NCBI GenBank assembly: GCA_910574915.1
Contig: CAJTCR010000013.1
Coordinates: 1-64,000 of the forward strand
Direction: 5' to 3'
Source: Eubacteriaceae bacterium
Lineage (GTDB): Bacteria; Bacillota; Clostridia; Lachnospirales; Lachnospiraceae
Length of the DNA: 64,000 nucleotides
Both the position numbers and the translations under genes were made by a program. The notes beneath the pieces are model-generated. The model saw only the letters and a program-made list of their open reading frames with translations, searched no databases and was not told where the DNA came from. Below are positions 1-8,768 of this stretch, piece by piece; position 1 is the first letter of the stretch; each line of letters starts with the position of its first letter.

Positions 1-120
1 GCCTAATCCTTTCTTCAGATTCCACCTCACGATGGACACCCTTGGCTTCGGCTGTATCCTTCCCACTGCCGGGCGGATTGGGGACTTTCACCCGTTAGAA
101 CGTGTGCCCACCGGGCACAC
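1..120 (-). mobile_element. Group II intron 5' end (partial)
   Basis: On the minus strand the sequence from position 120 downward begins GTGTGCCC, forms a GTGTGCCC/GGGCACAC hairpin, and continues with GGGTGAAAGTCCC, an AAGGGTGTC block and GTGAGGTGGAATCTGAAG. This is the recognisable domain I start of bacterial group II introns (GUGYG 5' end). Only the 5' part is inside the window; the reverse transcriptase ORF would lie to the left. It sits directly after the T-tract of an intrinsic terminator, the placement typical of class C introns. The assignment rests on remembered family sequence, not a covariance search. Confidence 0.72.
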
Positions 121-160
121 CAAAAAAATAAAATCCCAGTTTTTTTAACCAGGATTTTGT
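121..160 (-). terminator. Intrinsic terminator of the FkbM remnant
   Basis: On the minus strand AAAATCCTGG pairs with CTGGGATTTT around an A-rich loop (stem 130-139 with 149-158), and ATTTTTTT follows at 129-122. It lies just behind the stop of the FkbM remnant at 197, and the group II intron begins at the very next base. Confidence 0.75.
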
Positions 161-196
161 CTGTTCTTTTCATTTTGTACTGCTGTTTGCCATTCT

Positions 197-655
197 TTAA
201 CATACAGCATATAAAACAGTTTCATATATAGTATTGCTGTGCTGCCTGATATAAAAACGATAATCCGGCACCATCTCGTGAATCATTTCTATTAAGCGCA
301 GCATATCTTGATCTGAATGATAAATACAGATTGCCAATTTGGGTTTATTTTTACAAATGACCGTTTTCGCACCTTTGATTGCGTAATATTCTGATCCCTC
401 AATATCCATTTTAATAAAAGTTGCATCGCGGCATTCATATGTATGGTCAATGCTGCGTACAGGAACCTGTATTCCAGCAAGTTCTCCTGCCTGTCCGGTC
501 TGAACCTTATTTGCCTCTTCAAAGACTGAAGTTACACATCCCTGCGGATGAAATGCCAGATACCCGTTTTCCTTCCAGACACCAGCCTGAATGCCCGTAA
601 TATCAGGGTGACGCTCGAAACAGCAGCATATACCAGCCCATACTTGTTTTCCTCC
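197..655 (-). pseudogene. FkbM-family methyltransferase, 5'-truncated remnant
   Basis: The open frame from 655 down to 197 encodes the C-terminal half of an FkbM-type SAM-dependent methyltransferase. Seen in order are GVWKENGYLAFHPQG, the hallmark FIKMDIEGSEYYAIKGAK, KPKLAICIYH and a closing ETVLYA. The N-terminal SAM-binding half is missing, and the frame is closed upstream by a TGA at 656-658. An ATG at 409 falls inside the conserved motif, so it is not a natural start. FkbM enzymes often methylate sugars in polysaccharide loci, which fits the glycosyltransferase operon nearby. It is most likely non-functional. Confidence 0.75.
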
Positions 656-670
656 TCATTTGAATGACAC

Positions 671-718
671 ATAAAAGCAGTGTGTTTATTCTCTCTAAAT
701 AAAACTCACTGCTTTTAT
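671..718 (-). terminator. Hairpin behind the nuclease fragment
   Basis: ATAAAAGCAGTG (671-682) and CACTGCTTTTAT (707-718) form a 12-bp perfect inverted repeat just 3' of the small ORF that ends at 722. The T-run lies inside the stem, so termination efficiency is uncertain. Confidence 0.5.
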
Positions 719-721
719 AGC

Positions 722-943
722 TTAGTTGCTAATATAGTAAGTACGCAAATACTTCTCTGCTTCCGCAAAAGATAATCGATGGTTTTTAACCAAAACATCT
801 TTAATCTGAATATCACTGGCTCCCAGGTCACGAAAACTTTTTACTGCGCATAGAATTTCATCTTCTTTTGCTGCTGCTACTGCATCTTCTTTTATTTTGT
901 TAATCTCTGGTTCCATAATTTCCAATAATGCCTGGCACATACT
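722..943 (-). pseudogene. C-terminal fragment of PD-(D/E)XK-like protein
   Basis: A short frame, with an ATG preceded by GAGAGGAG, encodes MCQALLEIMEPEINKIKE followed by a helical tail. The block around MCQALLEIM resembles the tail of Lachnospiraceae Rpn-like/PD-(D/E)XK proteins. The preceding frame (964-1599) ends at a TAG a few codons upstream. Reading back in this frame gives VDELRGDG, and inserting one G (TTGTA to TTGGTA, around 970) would join the two into one protein of about 290 residues. I therefore read it as the second half of a frameshifted gene. Confidence 0.5.
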
Positions 944-963
944 CCCATCTCCTCTCAATTCGT

Positions 964-1599
964 CTACAACATGCGGTTTGCCCTGATGCTTACTTCCAAA
1001 ACGGAATCCGCAAGCTCCCTGTCAAATGTCAGCTTTATTGCTTCGATCTTTTCAAGCAATTCCTTCATATCCTGCTTTTTCATTTTCCCAGACAGGGCTT
1101 TCAGCCATGTATGGCTCTTCCTATCCATTTCCCTGGACACTATGATCTGTGTTGGAAACAACACTGCATCCAGTACATAGTATATTCCGCGGTATGGATT
1201 CGTTGTACGGATATTATGTCTTTGGAAATATTCAAAAAGTCCGTCCGGCCTGGATTCCCTAATCAAAGACACCGTTATATCGTCAGCTTTTCGTTCGTCT
1301 GACACTCCGCCATATGCTTTATATAAACCTGCATATGCCCCTGCTTTATAAAATGCATCTATGTCAAGGCTGTCATCCGGCGACTTGTATTCCAGTATAT
1401 TATACCCTCTGAAAATCCATCCAATTTCGTTGGCAGTGCGGACATCCTTATCTTTTTTGATAACCAGCAGATCAATTTCCAAAGGTTTTGTATTCAGATT
1501 GTATTCTTTCTCATATACCAGGTCTGCCCTGTTAGCAGCAAGTTCCAGATCCATTGCCGCTACAAACCCCGGATGCCACTGTATTTTTATGTCACTCAT
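964..1599 (-). pseudogene. PD-(D/E)XK-like nuclease protein, N-terminal part
   Basis: This 211-residue protein carries EIDLLVIKK (about residues 41-49) followed by ILEYKSP (about 68-74), the D...(E)xK spacing of the PD-(D/E)XK nuclease fold. Similar proteins are abundant in Lachnospiraceae and usually continue with an MCxAL-type tail. Here the frame stops at RANRML, and that tail lies in the next frame (722-943), consistent with a one-base deletion. Its role is unknown. Families of this kind are often linked to transposition or recombination. If the truncated form is stable it could still fold. Confidence 0.6.
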
Positions 1600-1691
1600 T
1601 AATCAGCCCTTTCTTTCATCATTTGCTTTATAGTATAGCATAATCTTTCTGTTTTTCAAAGAATAAGAATTGTTTTTATGACACGCTCTAA

Positions 1692-1763
1692 TACTACAGC
1701 GAACAAACCATATCGAGCTTGTTTAATAGCACTTATGATGAGCAGCAGCCAGGGGATGCCCAT
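1692..1763. repeat. Long-hairpin repeat, end fragment (LH1)
   Basis: The stretch starts TACTACAGCGAACAAACC and continues with CGAGCTTGTTT and AGCAGCCAGGGGATG. This is the same outer end seen in the fuller element at 20529-20830. Only one arm is present. It overlaps the last codons of the glycosyltransferase ending at 1723, so the tail of that protein is encoded by the repeat. Just outside it, ACACGCTCTA (1681-1690) resembles a MITE end. Confidence 0.6.
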
Positions 1764-3132
1764 CTTTTTTCCCTGCCATTTTTTCCAATACCCCGATCAT
1801 CTTCTCCCCTACCACATCTACTGCAAAATTTTTCAGCCGCTCATTTTCTCTTTTTATAATTTCGCTGCGTTTCTCCTCATCCTGCAACACCGCTCCAAGC
1901 GCCTTCGCCACATACTCCGGCGCCTTATGTTCCAGCAGTACCCCGCATCCGTCCAGCGTTTCGGGCACTGCCGTACCTGCATAGGCAACAACTGGCACGC
2001 CAAAATACATCGCTTCTACTAGCGGCACACAAAATCCTTCATGCTCGCTCATGCATAAAAAGGCGTCCGCGACGCTGTAGCAGCCAAGGATTTCTTCAAA
2101 CGTGATATGCCCTGTAAAGATAATATTTTCTGCCTTTATCCTGCGTATCAGGCTTTGCAGATAACTATAATACCTGCTTTTTTCCTGATGAGAGCCAACG
2201 ATAATCAGACGGGTGTTGGCATCTGCCTTTTTATGATAATAGTCATAAGCCGTAATTACATCTTCGATCTTTTTATTGGGGGCAATTCTGCCTACGAATA
2301 TAATATTTTTTACGCCGTCGCTGTATTTTTTAATTATCTTTGGTGACGGCTTTTTTGCGTAATCGGAAAACTGAATTAAGATCGGCACTACAAAGATCGG
2401 GCAGCGGTATCCCATCCCCCGCAAGTCTTTTTTGTTATATTCCGATACCGTCATTACATAGTCAAACGACTGGTTCATTTCCCGCATCTGCTTTAGCCCA
2501 AGCCGTGTGCTGTGGGCTGCCGTACGGTCATATTTTTGAAAAAATTCCGGCGGTGTTACATTGTGATAGCGCAGTACCTTGATGCACGTTAGCTTTTGGA
2601 CGGTTTCTGCCAGAGGGTCAGCCGACGCAAAATGGTAGATCACGATGTCATCTTCTCTAAGTTCTGGCAGACGGTAACTGTATTTGGCTGTACCGGCAGG
2701 TATTTTTTTGTGAATCGTCGTGGCATAGATCTCTGTGACGATTCCTTTTGCTTTTAATGCATTTTTAATGGCGATCACATCATTTCCTACCGCATCTCCA
2801 TAGTTCAGCCCAGCGACGATCTGTATGATCCGGGGCGCGTCCGATTCTGGCAGGATGTCCCTTGACGTCTTTTCTCTGACAAGCATTTGATGCTGAATGC
2901 GCAAAAGATCTCCGACGGCACGTACTGCTGCCCCGTTAAATGCCGCCTGCTGCTGAAAATAAGGGCGCAGCATCCATCGCAGAATCTTTCGGGCTGCTTT
3001 TTTGCACAATACAAACGGATATTTCACCCCTGCCTGGCGAACGCTTACCTTTGGTTCTGTAAGATCCCAAAGCGCCTGCATTTCCAGCAAATTGTCCTGT
3101 AACAGTTCCATATCTTCCTGTAGATGGTTCAT
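1723..3132 (-). CDS. GT4-type glycosyltransferase
   Basis: A 469-residue predicted cytoplasmic glycosyltransferase. The N-terminal 110 residues are helical and not typical of the fold. From about residue 106 IVAGLNYGDAVGNDV begins the GT-B donor/acceptor domain. IIFVGRIAPNKK and the C-terminal SEHEGFCVPLVEAMYFGVPV are the GT4 retaining motif with the E-x7-E pattern. It is the last gene of the polysaccharide operon, directly after the Wzt-type ATPase. The final residues (roughly GHPLAAAHHKCY) come from a repeat fragment, so the native C-terminus was probably replaced. It likely transfers a sugar to a surface-glycan repeat unit; donor and acceptor cannot be told from sequence. Confidence 0.85.
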   Translation of the reverse strand: MNHLQEDMELLQDNLLEMQALWDLTEPKVSVRQAGVKYPFVLCKKAARKILRWMLRPYFQQQAAFNGAAVRAVGDLLRIQHQMLVREKTSRDILPESDAPRIIQIVAGLNYGDAVGNDVIAIKNALKAKGIVTEIYATTIHKKIPAGTAKYSYRLPELREDDIVIYHFASADPLAETVQKLTCIKVLRYHNVTPPEFFQKYDRTAAHSTRLGLKQMREMNQSFDYVMTVSEYNKKDLRGMGYRCPIFVVPILIQFSDYAKKPSPKIIKKYSDGVKNIIFVGRIAPNKKIEDVITAYDYYHKKADANTRLIIVGSHQEKSRYYSYLQSLIRRIKAENIIFTGHITFEEILGCYSVADAFLCMSEHEGFCVPLVEAMYFGVPVVAYAGTAVPETLDGCGVLLEHKAPEYVAKALGAVLQDEEKRSEIIKRENERLKNFAVDVVGEKMIGVLEKMAGKKDGHPLAAAHHKCY

Positions 3133-3162
3133 TGTTTTTGCCTGTCCCTTCCGCTTCGTATT

Positions 3163-3948
3163 TTATTTTCCGTGCTCCTGCCTGATCCTGCTTCGGCGCT
3201 CCTGTTCCATCGCAGACAAATACTTTTCATGCACCTGCCTTGGCAGTCCGTCCTCCTTGATCCTGCCCTGACTGATCCAAAGCGTCCGGTCGCAGATTTC
3301 TTCAATCTGTCCCAAAGAATGCGAGACAACTACAATCGTTGTGTTCTGCTCTTTCAGGCTCTTTAGCTTATCAAAGCACTTTTGCTGAAAATTAACGTCG
3401 CCTACCGCAAGAATCTCATCGATCAACAGCACTTCCGCATCGACATGAATCGCCACTGAAAAGGCAAGCCGCATATACATCCCTGACGAATACGTCCGAA
3501 CCGGATGGTCGATAAACGCTTCCAGCTCTGAAAAGCGAATGATATCCGGTATGCGCCTGTCAATTTCTTTTCTTGCCAGCCCAAAAATCGCAGCGTTAAT
3601 ATAAATATTTTCTCTGCCCGTCATATCCGGGTGAAATCCCGCGCCAAGCTCTAACAGGCTGGATACTCTCCCATTGATCTGGATGTTTCCACTGTCTGGA
3701 TAGATAATTCTTGTAAGCAGCTTTAACGTGGTGCTTTTGCCGCACCCGTTATTGCCGATCAGCCCGACTGCTTCGCCTTTTTTTACCTGGAAGCTGATCC
3801 CGTTAATGACCGTGCGTGTTTCGTATTTATTTTTCCGAAGCAGCAGACGGTCTTTCACAGAATACGTCCTGTCCTGATAGACTTTAAAGCTTTTTACCAA
3901 ATCCTGCACTTTGATTGCATATGGCTCTATTTCCTTTTGTTCGTTCAT
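3163..3948 (-). CDS. Polysaccharide ABC exporter ATPase (Wzt/TagH type)
   Basis: This 261-residue ATPase powers export of a finished, lipid-linked polysaccharide. It shows Walker A GNNGCGKST, the family-typical SSLLELGAGFHPDMTGREN stretch, signature YSSGMYMRLAF, Walker B LLIDEILAVGD and the H-loop VVSHS. These place it in the Wzt/TagH subgroup. There is no long C-terminal carbohydrate-binding domain, so substrate recognition is probably not O-antigen-terminator dependent. Its start follows the permease stop (3955) by six bases, so the two are co-translated. Confidence 0.9.
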   Translation of the reverse strand: MNEQKEIEPYAIKVQDLVKSFKVYQDRTYSVKDRLLLRKNKYETRTVINGISFQVKKGEAVGLIGNNGCGKSTTLKLLTRIIYPDSGNIQINGRVSSLLELGAGFHPDMTGRENIYINAAIFGLARKEIDRRIPDIIRFSELEAFIDHPVRTYSSGMYMRLAFSVAIHVDAEVLLIDEILAVGDVNFQQKCFDKLKSLKEQNTTIVVVSHSLGQIEEICDRTLWISQGRIKEDGLPRQVHEKYLSAMEQERRSRIRQEHGK

Positions 3949-3954
3949 ATTCCG

Positions 3955-4731
3955 CTATAACTCCTCTGCAAATCCTCTCTGTAGGCGCCGAAAGATCAGA
4001 TATCCTGCTGCCACGCATAAGATACCAAGCGCAAGCGCCTGCCAGAGCGTTGAAAGCTGAGGCACCTTTTGATCGTACAAAATCGACCGGTATGCGCTGA
4101 TAATCGGCGTCATCGGGTTCAGGTTCCAGATTGGCAGCAGGTCTTTTGGAATCATTTCTTCCGCATACATGACCGGCGTTAAATACTGCCACGCCATCGT
4201 AACAATATTCAGCACATAAACAAGATCCCGCACGTAGACCGAAAATGCGGAGGACAGCAGCGCAAAACCTGCCGCAAGAATGTACTCAATCACCATTACG
4301 ACAGGCAGGCAGACAAGCGCGCGCAGGCTGAGTCCAAATCCTGATACAATCAGTACCGCAAATACAACCAGAAAGGTAAGCGCCATATTTACAAATGCGC
4401 TTGTTACATACGCAATCGGCAGTACCTCCCGCGGAAAATATATTTTTTTCACCATGTCGGCTGCATCCAGGATACTAGAGCTGCCTCCGACAACTGAGGA
4501 CTGAAAAAACATCCACGGAACAAGCGCCACAAACAGGAAAATATAATAATTCTCGATACTTGCGCGCATGATAACGGAAAAAACAAGCGTATACACAAAA
4601 AGCTGTAGCAGCGGATTGATAAATGTCCATGCAAATCCAAGGACAGAGCCTTTATATTTTCCTCTTAATTCTTTACGTACCAGGCTGTAGATCATCTGCC
4701 GGTACAAATACAAGTCTTTTAAAGCTTTCAT
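3955..4731 (-). CDS. Polysaccharide ABC exporter permease (Wzm/TagG type)
   Basis: This 258-residue integral membrane protein has about six hydrophobic segments. It begins LYLYRQMIYSLVRKELRGKY, followed by GSVLGFAWTFINPLLQ, the usual opening of ABC-2 type polysaccharide permeases. It pairs with the ATPase directly downstream. The start overlaps the end of the upstream glycosyltransferase by four bases (ATGA), indicating translational coupling. It should carry the glycan-lipid across the cytoplasmic membrane. Confidence 0.9.
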   Translation of the reverse strand: MKALKDLYLYRQMIYSLVRKELRGKYKGSVLGFAWTFINPLLQLFVYTLVFSVIMRASIENYYIFLFVALVPWMFFQSSVVGGSSSILDAADMVKKIYFPREVLPIAYVTSAFVNMALTFLVVFAVLIVSGFGLSLRALVCLPVVMVIEYILAAGFALLSSAFSVYVRDLVYVLNIVTMAWQYLTPVMYAEEMIPKDLLPIWNLNPMTPIISAYRSILYDQKVPQLSTLWQALALGILCVAAGYLIFRRLQRGFAEEL

Positions 4732-6050
4732 TTTTCCCTTTCTGCAAACTGCCGCAGGTTTTCCCCTAGTTCCTGCCAGATATTTTCCAGCCTGTCTGAC
4801 ATCTGTTTTTTTGCCCGCTCCATACTCAGCACCTTATTCACATGTACCTTTGCCCGTTTTGACAGTTCCATGCAAAACTGCCTGTCTGTATATAATTTCT
4901 GCATATATTGCGCTGCCTGCCGGATATCCGGTTCCGCCCAGCGTCCTCCTGCCGGAAACGGCGGAATATCTTTTTCTATTTTCACAAGCCGGCAGTCTAC
5001 CATACATGCGGTATTTTCATCCATAAACTCTGTATTTGCCGACCAGTTCGTCGCGATGACCGGCGTGCCAAGAAGCATCGCTTCTGCGAGCACCAGCCCG
5101 AAGCCTTCCGCCCGGTGCAGGGATACTACCGCGTCCACGCACTGAATCAGGCTGTACACCTCATCACTATCAAGCAGATCTTTGATCAGATACAGATTGG
5201 AATAACCTTCCAGAATATCCGCAATCCAAGCCTCATCCTGTTGGGTCGGGTGACCGATCTTAATGACCAGCCCAACCTTCTGGTTCTCTTTTGCAAATGC
5301 TTCCCGAAATGCCCGAAACGCCGCCTGTGGATTTTTTCGTTCCGCGCAGCTATAGCTGTCATACATCACTAAAAACAAAAACTGGTTTTTAGGAATGCCA
5401 AAATACTCCCTGTGATATTGCCTGTGTATTTGTGCGTGCACATAGTACGGCATATGCTTCACCGGAAGCGCTGTTTTTTTGCGGATTGCCTCACAGACAA
5501 ATTCCGAGGGCGCCCAGATCTCGTCCATGCATTGAAAATACGGCAGCCATGCATCAGGCACTTCCTCCAGCTCCCACAGCCAGAACGCGATCTGATAGCG
5601 AAAGTCCCAGACGGACGGATCGATTGCCGAAAATGCATCCGCCAGCTCCGTCGGATTTATATGAATCAAATTTATTTGATAGTGCAGCCCGCCCAAGATC
5701 CTGTGATCCCATGTGGTGTCCCCGATATTATCCGCGCCTGCCTGCGCATACTGGTAAATATCCAGTGCAACCCCTGCCTGCTCTAAAATCGATGCCACAA
5801 GCCGGCAGCTTTTTCCAAGCCCTGCTTCTAATTTAATATTTCCAATCAGATTGACCCCTCTGGCATCATGCCCCGCCTGAAAAGGAATCCGCTTTTTGCT
5901 GATTCTGCAAAAATTGGCTTTTAACAGGTGCTTTTTGCACATGCGCAGCAGCTTGACCGGAATAATTTTAACAAGAACCGGCTTTGCTGCCTCTGCTGCA
6001 TTCAGCAGCTCTGCAAGCATTCCGCTCTCTTTGTTTTCCTTATGCTTCAT
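4728..6050 (-). CDS. GT4-type glycosyltransferase
   Basis: About 440 residues from the ATG at 6050; a longer open frame upstream lies inside the preceding gene and was not used. The protein shows NLIGNIKLEAGLGKSCR near the start, a long middle domain with WLWELEEVP, and the GT4 C-terminal motif HRAEGFGLVLAEAMLLGTPV with ATNWSANTEFM. These features are found in mannosyl- and rhamnosyl-transferases of surface-glycan loci. It overlaps the upstream gene by 11 bases and the permease by four. The sugar is unknown. Confidence 0.85.
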   Translation of the reverse strand: MKHKENKESGMLAELLNAAEAAKPVLVKIIPVKLLRMCKKHLLKANFCRISKKRIPFQAGHDARGVNLIGNIKLEAGLGKSCRLVASILEQAGVALDIYQYAQAGADNIGDTTWDHRILGGLHYQINLIHINPTELADAFSAIDPSVWDFRYQIAFWLWELEEVPDAWLPYFQCMDEIWAPSEFVCEAIRKKTALPVKHMPYYVHAQIHRQYHREYFGIPKNQFLFLVMYDSYSCAERKNPQAAFRAFREAFAKENQKVGLVIKIGHPTQQDEAWIADILEGYSNLYLIKDLLDSDEVYSLIQCVDAVVSLHRAEGFGLVLAEAMLLGTPVIATNWSANTEFMDENTACMVDCRLVKIEKDIPPFPAGGRWAEPDIRQAAQYMQKLYTDRQFCMELSKRAKVHVNKVLSMERAKKQMSDRLENIWQELGENLRQFAEREK

Positions 6051-7191
6051 ACAGCTTTTTATAAACCTCCGCCAGCTTTTGCGCTGATTTTTGCCATGTA
6101 AAGCTGCCTGCCCGTTGCAGTCCAAGCACACGCAACTGTTCTTTGTATGCTTCGTCTTGCAGTATTTTTTTCATGGCAAGGCAAAGCCCTTCCTCACTTT
6201 CAGGATCTGCCAGGATGCCTGCATCTTTGACAACTTCCGGCAAGGCTGTTGTGGCGGAAACAATCACAGGCGTTCCACATGCCATCGCTTCTAACGGCGG
6301 CATCCCAAACCCTTCATAAGCAGAAGGAAACACAAATGCCTCCGCCCCGCACATCAGCAAAGGGCTGTGCTCCTGTGCGATATATCCTGTAAATAAAATG
6401 CGGTTTCCAAGCTGCACCTGTTCCGCCTTGCGGTAGATGCTGTGGCACATCCAGCCTCTGCCCCCTGCGATTACAAGCTGCGGCACATCTTCCATTTGCC
6501 TGCACAGCCTTGCATAGGCGCCAATCAGCGTTTCCAGGTTTTTTCGCGGCTCCACCGTGCCAAGATACAAAAAATACCTGCCGTTAATTCCATACGTGTC
6601 TGCCGCAAGGCGAATCTGCTCTTTTGTATAATGCGGATGGTATCTCCTATGGTCTGCTGCATTTGGCACAACCGTAATCCGCTCCGGTGCAACATGCAGA
6701 TAACGTATAATTTCCTGTTTGCTAAACTCAGATACCGTAATAATATGATCCGCATATTTACAAGAGCGCTTCATGCTTGCACGCAGCCATACTCTCGTTT
6801 TCCAGCGGACGGTCTGCGGGCAGGCAAGGTACGCCATATCATGGATCACGGTAAGGCATTTTCCATTTGCCCGAAATGGCGCCGTAAAATTAAAGCACTG
6901 GGTAATCTGCTGGTCTGAACGAAAAAACATTCGATACGGAACCGGAAACATGCCGCACAGCAGCTTGTATAAAACAAAGTGAAACCAGCCGCACGGCTCC
7001 AGCCTGCATCCGGCATCTTGATAGGCTTGCAGCTTTTGCCGTTTTTCCTCCCTGCCCGGAAATGAAAAGTACTGCAAGTTGCACTCAAATTCCGGCATTT
7101 TTACCAGCTCCAGAATCAGATTGTGTGCACTCCATGCAATTCCTGTCTTTTGTGTTTCACAAAGCAGTTGTCCAAAAAACGCGATTTTCAT
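6040..7191 (-). CDS. GT4-type glycosyltransferase
   Basis: This 383-residue enzyme begins MKIAFFGQLLCETQKTGIAW, the glycine-rich start of GT-B enzymes. HDMAYL and HIITVSEFSKQEI sit in the centre. YLGTVEPRKNLETLI and the C-terminal PSAYEGFGMPPLEAMACG carry the nucleotide-sugar site. It is most like the mannosyltransferase group. It overlaps both neighbouring glycosyltransferases by a few bases, so the four act as one translation unit building a surface polysaccharide. Confidence 0.88.
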   Translation of the reverse strand: MKIAFFGQLLCETQKTGIAWSAHNLILELVKMPEFECNLQYFSFPGREEKRQKLQAYQDAGCRLEPCGWFHFVLYKLLCGMFPVPYRMFFRSDQQITQCFNFTAPFRANGKCLTVIHDMAYLACPQTVRWKTRVWLRASMKRSCKYADHIITVSEFSKQEIIRYLHVAPERITVVPNAADHRRYHPHYTKEQIRLAADTYGINGRYFLYLGTVEPRKNLETLIGAYARLCRQMEDVPQLVIAGGRGWMCHSIYRKAEQVQLGNRILFTGYIAQEHSPLLMCGAEAFVFPSAYEGFGMPPLEAMACGTPVIVSATTALPEVVKDAGILADPESEEGLCLAMKKILQDEAYKEQLRVLGLQRAGSFTWQKSAQKLAEVYKKLYEA

Positions 7192-8300
7192 ACCAATTCC
7201 TCAAACGCCCTCTCATACCTTTTGACCATAACCTCTCTCGTATACTCCCGGTTAACCCTTTCCCAAGCATTCCTCCCGTATTCCCTGCGCAGCGCATCAT
7301 CCTGCGCAAGCACATCCATCGCATCCGCAAGCGCGCGCACATGCCCGGCACGCACCGTCCTGCCGGTTACGCCGTCCACACTTACATACGGCACTCCGCT
7401 CGGCAGTTTTGTATTAATCACAGGCTTTCCAAACGCCATCGCCTCGATTTGCACAAGCCCGAATGCTTCTGCCCTAGACACTGACGGCAGTACAAGAAAA
7501 TCACATGCTTCCAGCCTTTTCATCTTTTCCTGTTCCGACACCCGCCCGGCAAATTCTACCCGCCCTGGCGCAAGGCGTGCTGCAAGCGTTTTTAGCTCCT
7601 GTTCTAACGGCCCTTCCCCGACAAGCACCAGGCGGCAGTTTTTTGTTTTCATCTTTGCGAATGCTTTCATCAGTACATCGCATCCTTTGTACCAGACAAG
7701 GCGCCCGATAAACAGTATGCTCGTTTCCTTTCCGCTTTGCCTTTGCTGCTGCGTCTCTACAAATGCTTTTCCTTTCTGTAAATATGCATCGCTGACGGAA
7801 AACGGAATTACCGTGCATTTGTCACGAAACGGATGCAGCATGGCACAGTGCACCAGATTGCCCTTGGAAGATACGAAAATACGGTCTGCTTTTTTCAGCG
7901 TATGCATAACAAGCGGGCGGTAAAACGGCACGAGCCGCCTGTACTTTTCCATGCCGCAATGCCACCATACGATCAGCCTGCCGTGATACCATCCAAGCAG
8001 GACGGCAAGGTCAATCATCGGATATGGGAAGTGGCAGATCACAAAGTCGCTGTCCTTTGTCCGTTTTTTAACATCAAACAGAAACCAGGGTGAAACCGGC
8101 GTCGACGCAATCGTAAAAAGCTGTCTGCTTCTGCGTACCGGGACGCCATGATACGTATGATCCGCACTTTTTTTCTTCCTGCTGTCCTGGCAGACAATAA
8201 TCTCCTGGCGGCAGCTTGCACACCCATCCGCAATGCTTTCCATTACATTTGCAATGCCGCCCCCATTGTCCGGCCAGTATATTTTAAATAACTGGGTCAT
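7188..8300 (-). CDS. GT4-type glycosyltransferase, first gene of the operon
   Basis: Counting from the ATG at 8300 (MTQLFKIYWPDNGGGIANVM) gives about 370 residues; an ATG 11 codons earlier is also open. The GGGIANVMESIA motif is the acceptor-side glycine-rich loop. ILFIGRLVWYKGCDVLM and SVSRAEAFGLVQIEAMAFGKP are the donor-binding GT4 motifs. It is the first gene of the exporter operon. The ROK-, AraC- and LytTR-type regulators in the window are far away, so nothing in sequence suggests its control. Confidence 0.86.
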   Translation of the reverse strand: MTQLFKIYWPDNGGGIANVMESIADGCASCRQEIIVCQDSRKKKSADHTYHGVPVRRSRQLFTIASTPVSPWFLFDVKKRTKDSDFVICHFPYPMIDLAVLLGWYHGRLIVWWHCGMEKYRRLVPFYRPLVMHTLKKADRIFVSSKGNLVHCAMLHPFRDKCTVIPFSVSDAYLQKGKAFVETQQQRQSGKETSILFIGRLVWYKGCDVLMKAFAKMKTKNCRLVLVGEGPLEQELKTLAARLAPGRVEFAGRVSEQEKMKRLEACDFLVLPSVSRAEAFGLVQIEAMAFGKPVINTKLPSGVPYVSVDGVTGRTVRAGHVRALADAMDVLAQDDALRREYGRNAWERVNREYTREVMVKRYERAFEELV

Positions 8301-8404
8301 TTTTTTCTTTGTAGCTGTGGCTTTTTTGCACATATGTTTTATTTCCTATGGAAACGTGGCAAATAGCGCTGCTGCAACAGCCTGCGCGTTTATTTTTCAC
8401 GCTT

Positions 8405-8740
8405 TCAAAACTGAGAATCAACGACTGAAATGTCAGATATTGTTATAACACAGGTGAACAGTGATAGATATTTACTGATAGAAGTAATTGCGGACTTGCC
8501 TGCAGGGAAAATTTTACCCGAAAATAAAGCTGCGGAATCGCACCCGCAGCTATAATAAGCAGAAAGCATATTGGCTGCCATAGACTTTCCAAAGCGCCGC
8601 GGCCTGCTTACACATAAAAATCTTTTTTCTGTTTTGTATGCTGCATTTACTTTTGCAATCAGCATACTTTTATCAATATATATTTCCGAAAACCGTGACA
8701 TCTCAAATGCTGTATGACCAGGATCTACATAAATTCCCAT
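8405..8740 (-). pseudogene. AAA-ATPase/DUF1703-type protein, 3'-truncated
   Basis: The frame starts at a good ribosome binding site (GGAGGGATGTGAGCCG) and encodes IYIDKSMLIAKVN followed by CVSRPRRFGKSMAANMLSAY, the Walker A region of the large AAA/PD-(D/E)XK family often called DUF1703. After about residue 75 the similarity ends and the frame runs through unrelated sequence to a stop near residue 111. A complete member has over 500 residues, so this is a remnant lacking Walker B and the nuclease domain. Confidence 0.72.
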
Positions 8741-8768
8741 CGGCTCACATCCCTCCGCCTTTCTACTG

